DNA from: a bacterium
GTDB taxonomy: Bacteria > Vulcanimicrobiota > Xenobia > Xenobiales > JADMJV01
Length of the DNA stretch: 34,792 bases
Direction of reading: 5' to 3'
Assembly (NCBI GenBank): GCA_018266105.1
Contig: JAFEBA010000114.1
Span: 1 to 34,792 of the forward strand
Positions 30,073-34,792 of this stretch are shown here, piece after piece (positions within the stretch are counted from its first letter, which is position 1; each line of letters starts with the position of its first letter). The notes under the pieces were generated by a model that was not told where the DNA came from, ran no database searches, and saw nothing but the letters and a program-made list of their open reading frames with translations. The translations under genes were made by a program, and so were the position numbers.

Positions 30073-31704
30073 CTAGCTGACTGCCCGATTGCCGGTGGGG
30101 CGGGGAATCTCCATCTCTACCCCAAGGCCGGGGGCCAGCACCACGGGCAGGCTGTCGGAGCAGCGAGAGGCGCTGGCCATGGCCAGTTCCGCTCGAGAGA
30201 TCAGACGCATCACGTTTTCGGCTCGGTCCGGATAGGAGCACAGGCCGATATGCGCGGTCACATAGTAGCGAGTTAAGAGTTCGGATTCTCTGGACTGCTG
30301 ACAGATGCGCTCGGCTGCGAACATGCCGGCCATGGCGTCTGTTTCGGGCATCAGCACGGCGAAGGTATTCTCTCCCAGGCGTGCCACAACGTCCGTCTCG
30401 CGCACGCAAATTTGCAAAATTTCTGCGAAGAGAACCTCGAGCTGATTGCCCAGTTCGTGGCCGTGATGATTACGTACCTGTTCCAGGCCCTGTAAATTGA
30501 TGGCCAATAAGGACAGGGGTCTTTGGTAGCGACGGGCTCGAGTCAGTTCGTCTTGACAGCGCTGATAAAGATGGTTGCGTGAATAGACCTCGGTGACCGG
30601 GTCCAGAATGGCCAGATGGTAAAGTCGCGAGGTGTTGATGGCGTGTGCCGCCTGGCTGGCCAGCTTCATTCCGGCCTGGATGTGTTCAGGTTCGAACTGC
30701 CGGCTTCGGGCCTTGTTGGTGATATTGATTACGCCCAGGGCCAGTCCGTCCACATGTAAAGGCAGGCAAACGATCGAGGCGACCTGGGATAGTTCGGGCT
30801 CCAGAAAAACGGGTTCGCGGTCGACCTGGTTGACGATCATCGGCTGCAGGGTCTGTGCCACTTTGCCGGCCACGCCTTCCCCCAGTTTCAAGCGTCGGCA
30901 GGTCTGTTCGCCGCGTCGAATTCGCTCCTGAATCTCGGGGTCGAGTCCAAAAGTGGCCCTTACGACCAGTTCTCCGGCGGCTTCGTCGAGCAGCATGAGC
31001 GAGCCTTTCTCGCCGCCCAGGGTTGTGACGGTGGTGGCCAGCAATTTCTCCAACTGATTGTAACGATCTTCCAGTCGACTGAGCACCTGGGCCCAGTCGT
31101 CCATCAGGTTGAGCAGGCGCGTCTGTTGGTGCAGTTGTTGGCGCTGCCGATGCAGGGCTCGGCGGGTGTGGTCCAGGTTGGAGCGCATGCGCAGACTGCA
31201 CAATGCCTGGGAGGCTCTCTCGCCCAGGCGTTCCAGGAATTCCAGGACCAGGGGTTCGTCCGGTTGGCGCTGCAGAGTCACCACGGCGATGGGAGCATTG
31301 AGGCAGCGCAAGCGCAGGGCTGCGACCGACTGGACGGCGGACCCCAGGGAAAGCGTGACGGCTTTGCCGTCGATGACAAAACCCGGGCCCGCAGCCAGCA
31401 AGGAGCGGGCCGGGGTGGGGGAGACTTCCGGAGCTTCAATGCGCCCGTAGCAAACGACCAGTGGGGCCAGCGCGGGTTCTTCCAGCCCTACGTATAGAAG
31501 GCTTGCCTCGCCACAGCGTTGGCTCAGACTGCCAAGCAGCAGCCGGGCGAATTCTTCTTCGCTCTCGGCCTGGAAGAGTTGGCGAGTAATTTGGTCCAGC
31601 AATCGCTGTTGGTACTCGTGTGCAACCAGATCGGCAAAGCGAGCCGAAACCAGGTCTAGCGCCTCGTCTTCAAACTGCAGTATGTCCGTTATATTTTGTG
31701 CCAT
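30073..31704 (-). CDS. GAF-domain protein with degenerate GGDEF domain
   Basis: A 543-residue cytoplasmic signalling protein. An N-terminal GAF-like region covers about residues 30-170, and a coiled linker about 175-200. A clear second GAF domain at about 207-357 contains GSLMLLDEAAGELVVRATFG and LGEGVAGKV. The C-terminal GGDEF-fold domain runs from about 365 (DPVTEVYSRNHLYQR). The GGDEF motif itself reads G-E-N-T-F (444-448), and the metal-binding Asp of the usual DIDxFK strand is replaced (INLQGLE, 402-408). Diguanylate cyclase activity is therefore unlikely; it may bind GTP, sense a ligand, or act by protein contacts. No EAL domain is present. The ATG at 31704 has only weak purine-rich sequence upstream. 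Confidence 0.9.
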   Translation of the reverse strand: MAQNITDILQFEDEALDLVSARFADLVAHEYQQRLLDQITRQLFQAESEEEFARLLLGSLSQRCGEASLLYVGLEEPALAPLVVCYGRIEAPEVSPTPARSLLAAGPGFVIDGKAVTLSLGSAVQSVAALRLRCLNAPIAVVTLQRQPDEPLVLEFLERLGERASQALCSLRMRSNLDHTRRALHRQRQQLHQQTRLLNLMDDWAQVLSRLEDRYNQLEKLLATTVTTLGGEKGSLMLLDEAAGELVVRATFGLDPEIQERIRRGEQTCRRLKLGEGVAGKVAQTLQPMIVNQVDREPVFLEPELSQVASIVCLPLHVDGLALGVINITNKARSRQFEPEHIQAGMKLASQAAHAINTSRLYHLAILDPVTEVYSRNHLYQRCQDELTRARRYQRPLSLLAINLQGLEQVRNHHGHELGNQLEVLFAEILQICVRETDVVARLGENTFAVLMPETDAMAGMFAAERICQQSRESELLTRYYVTAHIGLCSYPDRAENVMRLISRAELAMASASRCSDSLPVVLAPGLGVEMEIPRPTGNRAVS

Positions 31705-32086
31705 TGGTAGACCCCGAACTGCGAGCTTATCTCATGAAAGCCGCGAAAGCGTGAACGGTTTATTACTTTTCGGATGTTTGCCTATCGGGAGGTCTCGGGT
31801 CCGCGTGGTCTGGAGTTTGCGAGGCCCGCTCAGCCATAGGCAGCCAGACATCCTCCTGTCGCGGATGGTCCAGATGGCCTATACCCGATCTTTTCAGGGG
31901 TAAACCTGACTGTTGTGGAGGTCTTTGTGCTTATTGTTTGAGGCGCTAAGGTTGTTGATTGGAAATTTAGTCTAAATTCGAAAAAACGACTGATAAAATC
32001 GGGCAGAAAACCTTATAAACACTGAAGCAGGCCCCCCTCGAGCCGTGAGCGAACACGCCCCGACATCTTGACGGAGGACCAATCTT
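31705..32086. other. 382-nt divergent intergenic region with a 15-bp AT palindrome
   Basis: No convincing gene is seen. A perfect palindrome AATTTAG-T-CTAAATT occupies 31964-31978, about 110 nt before the glutamate dehydrogenase start, followed by an A-rich stretch and TATAAA-like sequence that may hold the dehydrogenase promoter. The half nearest 31704 must hold the promoter of the GAF/GGDEF gene; no clear -35/-10 pair was found. Confidence 0.4.
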
Positions 32087-34792
32087 GTGGCCGTAACTCT
32101 GGAGAAACTCCAGCAGCACATCACCCAGAAAATGCCCAGCGCCGATGCTGATTTTATCAAGGCTCTTTCGGGGGCTCTGTTTGAAAAAGCCAGCGCCGAT
32201 TTCTTAGAATCTTTCGACGCCGAAGGCATGACGGCCATGACGCTGGGAATGCTGCGCTCCTTGGAGGCGCGTAAGCGCGCTCCGCTCAGTGTGCGGCTCT
32301 TCAATCCGACTCTGGAAGGGGATGGCTGGACCTGTCCCCACACCGTGATCGAGATTATCCTGGATGACCGGCCCTTCATCGTGGATACGGTGCGAGCGGA
32401 GCTCAAGCGGGCGGGTCTGCGATTGAGCTTCCTGTTGCATCCGATTGTTCATCTGGCTCGCGATGCGGATGGAAAAATTGTTCGTAAGCTGGAGCGTTCG
32501 GGACTTTTCCGCGGAGAAGCTTTCGAGCTGTATTTTGTCGAGCGTATCGATGAAGCCCGTCAAAAGGAGGTCAAGGAGCGCCTCGAGTCGGTTCTCAATG
32601 ATCTGCTGTTAGCAACCGATGACTATCAGGCCATGAAAGACCAGGCCCAGGACGTCAAGAAAACTCTGGCGACCTTGAGGGCGGCCAGTTCCGATCGCTC
32701 CCGCGCGGCCGATCTGGCCGAGTGTGAAGCTTTTATCGATTGGCTTTGCGCCAACAACTTCGTCTTTTTAGGCTACCGCGAGTACGACCTGGTGGATGAA
32801 AACGGTGAGCGCTGTCTGTTGATGCAGCCCAGCACTTGTCTGGGCATCATGCGCAATACCTCGATGAGCAACTACATGACCCCGGTTCCGCTCAGTCAGC
32901 TCTCGGATAATCTGCGCGCTCGAGTGATTTCAGGTCCCCTCCTGATTGTGACCAAGGCCAATGCCGAAGCCACTGTGCACCGTGGAGTGCGGATGGACTA
33001 TATCGGTCTGAAAAAATGGGGTCCTAAAGATGATACCCAGGGAGAAATGCGCTTCCTGGGCCTGTTCACCAGTCAGGCCTTATCCACGCCGGTGCGTGAG
33101 ATTCCTATCCTGAGGCGTAAACTGCAGCGAGTACTGGAGATGGACGCGGCTCTGGAAGGCAGTCACGACTTCAAGCAAATCGAATCTATCTTCAACTCCA
33201 TGCCGCGTGAGGAACTGTTCTGGACCGAAGCGGCCGCGTTGCACAAAGACATCCGCGCCATTATGGAGATTCAGCGTCAGCACAAAGTGCGCGTGACCCT
33301 TCGGCCCGACCCCCTGGCTCGCGGCGTGCAGGTCATGGTGATTATGCCCCGCGACCGTTTTAATACGGACGTGCGCTATCGCATTCAGGAGCTGCTGGCT
33401 CACCGATTTCACGCTTCTCACGTGGATTATCAACTGGCTTTCGGAGAGGAAGAGGATCAGGTCCGCTTCCACTTCTTCTTTACCACCGACAACCGACTGC
33501 ACGACCTGGATCTGGGTCAGTTGGAAAAAGAGGTGGCCGACCTCACCCGCACCTGGAACGACTTGTTGAGCGAGAAACTGCGCCAGGCTGTGGGCGATGT
33601 GGAGAGCGCGCGCCTGTCCAAGCTCTACGGAGAGTCTTTCGATGAGGCTTACAAGGTGGCCACTTCCTTCAACGTGGCCACCAAGGATATTTCCAATCTG
33701 GATAAGCTGTTCTCCAGTAAGGACGGCCACTTTGTGGTCGACTTTATCAATGCTCCTGAAGACCAGTTGACCGTGCCCTGCACCCAGCTGCGCATTATTC
33801 ATTACGGCGCCAGCTTCCACCTGAGTGACGTGCTGCCTATTCTCGAAAATTTGGGATTGAAGGTGTTGGTGCAGAACAGCTATGCCGTGCGTTCTGCGAC
33901 CAATCAGGAGGCCAATCTGGACGTGTTCCGCGTGCAGAAGAAGGCGACCGGCCAGCCGCTGGACGCTCAGGGCGACCGCGAGCGCTTCCTATCGGCTCTG
34001 GATGCCTTGCTGGAGGGTAAAGCGGAAAACGATCGCCTGAACGGATTAGTGCTTACCACCCGCCTAAGTTTGCGTCAGGTGGCCCTGCTGCGCAGCTACC
34101 TGGTGCATCTGGGGCAGATCCAGCCGGCGAACGCCCGCGACTTTCTGGTCGACTCGCTGCTGGGCAACCCCAACTGCGCACAGTTTCTCTATGAGTACTT
34201 CGAAGCGCGCTTTAAGCCCGGCCTGGAAAACCGGGAAGCGGCCATGGAAGCAACCAAAGGCAAGTTCTTTGATAGCCTGAACGCGGTGACCTCACTGGCT
34301 TTTGACCGCACCTTGCGAGACCTTTATAACTTGATGGCCGCCTCGGTGCGCACCAACTACTTCCTGGATAAGCCCTACATCAGTCACAAAGTCAGCTCTC
34401 ACGAAGTCAAGAAGATGCCTGAGCCCAGGCCGCTTTTCGAAATTGTGGTGGTGGCTCCCGGTGTGGACGGTATCCATCTGCGCGGCGGCAAGGTGGCGCG
34501 CGGCGGTCTGCGCTGGTCGGATCGCCCCGACTTCAGGACCGAGGTGCTGGGTCTGATGAAGACCCAGATGACCAAGAACGCCGTGATTGTGCCCGTCGGC
34601 TCCAAAGGTGGCTTCGCCTTGAAGAACGCGCCCGCCGGCCCCGAATTGCGTACTTACGTGGTGGAGCAATACAAGACGTTCATTCGCGGATTGTTGGATC
34701 TGACCGACAACAACGTGGGGGGCAAGGTTACCCACCCCGAGGGTCTGGTGATTTACGATGAAGATGATCCGTACCTGGTGGTGGCCGCCGAC
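32087..34792 (+). CDS. NAD-specific glutamate dehydrogenase, large type (3'-truncated by window edge)
   Basis: Oxidatively deaminates glutamate to 2-oxoglutarate with NAD+. GTG 32087 has GGAGG at 32073-32077, nine nucleotides upstream, and 902 codons are visible before the right edge; the family is normally about 1,600 residues. The N-terminal ACT-like region contains LDDRPFIVDTVRAEL and FLLHPIVHLARD. The catalytic core starts with the GGLRWSDRP motif (806-814), followed by K825, K830 and K840 in MKTQMTKNAVIVPVGSKGG, which form the substrate and catalytic pocket. The sequence ends at YDEDDPYLVVAAD, well before the NAD domain. It diverges from the GAF/GGDEF gene. Such enzymes usually serve amino-acid catabolism. 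Confidence 0.95.
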   Translation, partial: MAVTLEKLQQHITQKMPSADADFIKALSGALFEKASADFLESFDAEGMTAMTLGMLRSLEARKRAPLSVRLFNPTLEGDGWTCPHTVIEIILDDRPFIVDTVRAELKRAGLRLSFLLHPIVHLARDADGKIVRKLERSGLFRGEAFELYFVERIDEARQKEVKERLESVLNDLLLATDDYQAMKDQAQDVKKTLATLRAASSDRSRAADLAECEAFIDWLCANNFVFLGYREYDLVDENGERCLLMQPSTCLGIMRNTSMSNYMTPVPLSQLSDNLRARVISGPLLIVTKANAEATVHRGVRMDYIGLKKWGPKDDTQGEMRFLGLFTSQALSTPVREIPILRRKLQRVLEMDAALEGSHDFKQIESIFNSMPREELFWTEAAALHKDIRAIMEIQRQHKVRVTLRPDPLARGVQVMVIMPRDRFNTDVRYRIQELLAHRFHASHVDYQLAFGEEEDQVRFHFFFTTDNRLHDLDLGQLEKEVADLTRTWNDLLSEKLRQAVGDVESARLSKLYGESFDEAYKVATSFNVATKDISNLDKLFSSKDGHFVVDFINAPEDQLTVPCTQLRIIHYGASFHLSDVLPILENLGLKVLVQNSYAVRSATNQEANLDVFRVQKKATGQPLDAQGDRERFLSALDALLEGKAENDRLNGLVLTTRLSLRQVALLRSYLVHLGQIQPANARDFLVDSLLGNPNCAQFLYEYFEARFKPGLENREAAMEATKGKFFDSLNAVTSLAFDRTLRDLYNLMAASVRTNYFLDKPYISHKVSSHEVKKMPEPRPLFEIVVVAPGVDGIHLRGGKVARGGLRWSDRPDFRTEVLGLMKTQMTKNAVIVPVGSKGGFALKNAPAGPELRTYVVEQYKTFIRGLLDLTDNNVGGKVTHPEGLVIYDEDDPYLVVAAD

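Noticed and set aside
33080..33820. Minus-strand frames within 32-34.8 kb (also 34292-34735)
   Set aside because: Antisense shadows of the glutamate dehydrogenase gene, which keeps one open frame with family motifs throughout.

Overview
The window is a gene-dense stretch of a bacterial chromosome. By eye it is GC-rich (about 60%, not computed). Genes use ATG, GTG and TTG starts with GGAGG-type ribosome binding sites. I cannot name the species. The mix (an NAD-glutamate dehydrogenase of the large type, a type III polyketide synthase cluster, lipoprotein cyclophilins, orphan secretion parts and low-complexity Gly/Asn/Ala proteins unlike anything I recognise) suggests an environmental bacterium, perhaps from a poorly cultured phylum. 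No rRNA, tRNA, CRISPR array, transposase or phage gene was seen.

Layout. 1-2834 (minus): two unrecognised proteins, then a large low-complexity protein with 19 uninterrupted Asn-Ala-Gly triplets that runs off the left edge. 2999-8319: a dipeptide epimerase of the enolase superfamily diverges from an ornithine carbamoyltransferase; then a GT4 glycosyltransferase, a small secreted protein, a polytopic membrane protein and a zinc-ribbon protein. 8394-12161 (minus): an orphan GspF-like membrane protein followed by a two-domain M16 peptidase. 12243-15849: a DUF2071 protein, a small lipoprotein, then a clostripain-family peptidase and a subtilase that point away from each other. 15818-17771: a GH1 glycosidase carrying the phosphate-binding signature of 6-phospho-glycosidases, diverging from a COG4339-type HD hydrolase.

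17698-25250 (minus) is the most interesting block. Acetate kinase is followed, 48 nt downstream, by two cyclophilins and then type III PKS, an isoprenylcysteine-methyltransferase-like protein, an acyl carrier protein, a fatty acyl-AMP ligase, a nitroreductase and an FAD oxidoreductase. Every junction from the first cyclophilin onward overlaps by a few to about 20 nt. The set reads as a self-contained pathway: the ligase activates a fatty acid and loads the carrier protein, the type III PKS extends the chain to an alkylpyrone or alkylresorcinol, and the methyltransferase and redox enzymes finish it.

25397-26794 holds two paralogous Gly-rich proteins, tail to tail, each with a conserved Met/Lys-rich helix. 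26960-28656 (plus) is a cytochrome P450 coupled to a GNAT acetyltransferase. 28653-31704 (minus) pairs a helical protein of unknown role with a GAF/degenerate-GGDEF protein. From 32087 a large NAD-dependent glutamate dehydrogenase runs off the right edge.

A general trait is extreme compaction: most convergent gene pairs overlap at their 3' ends, and one divergent pair shares its start codons on a single CATG.
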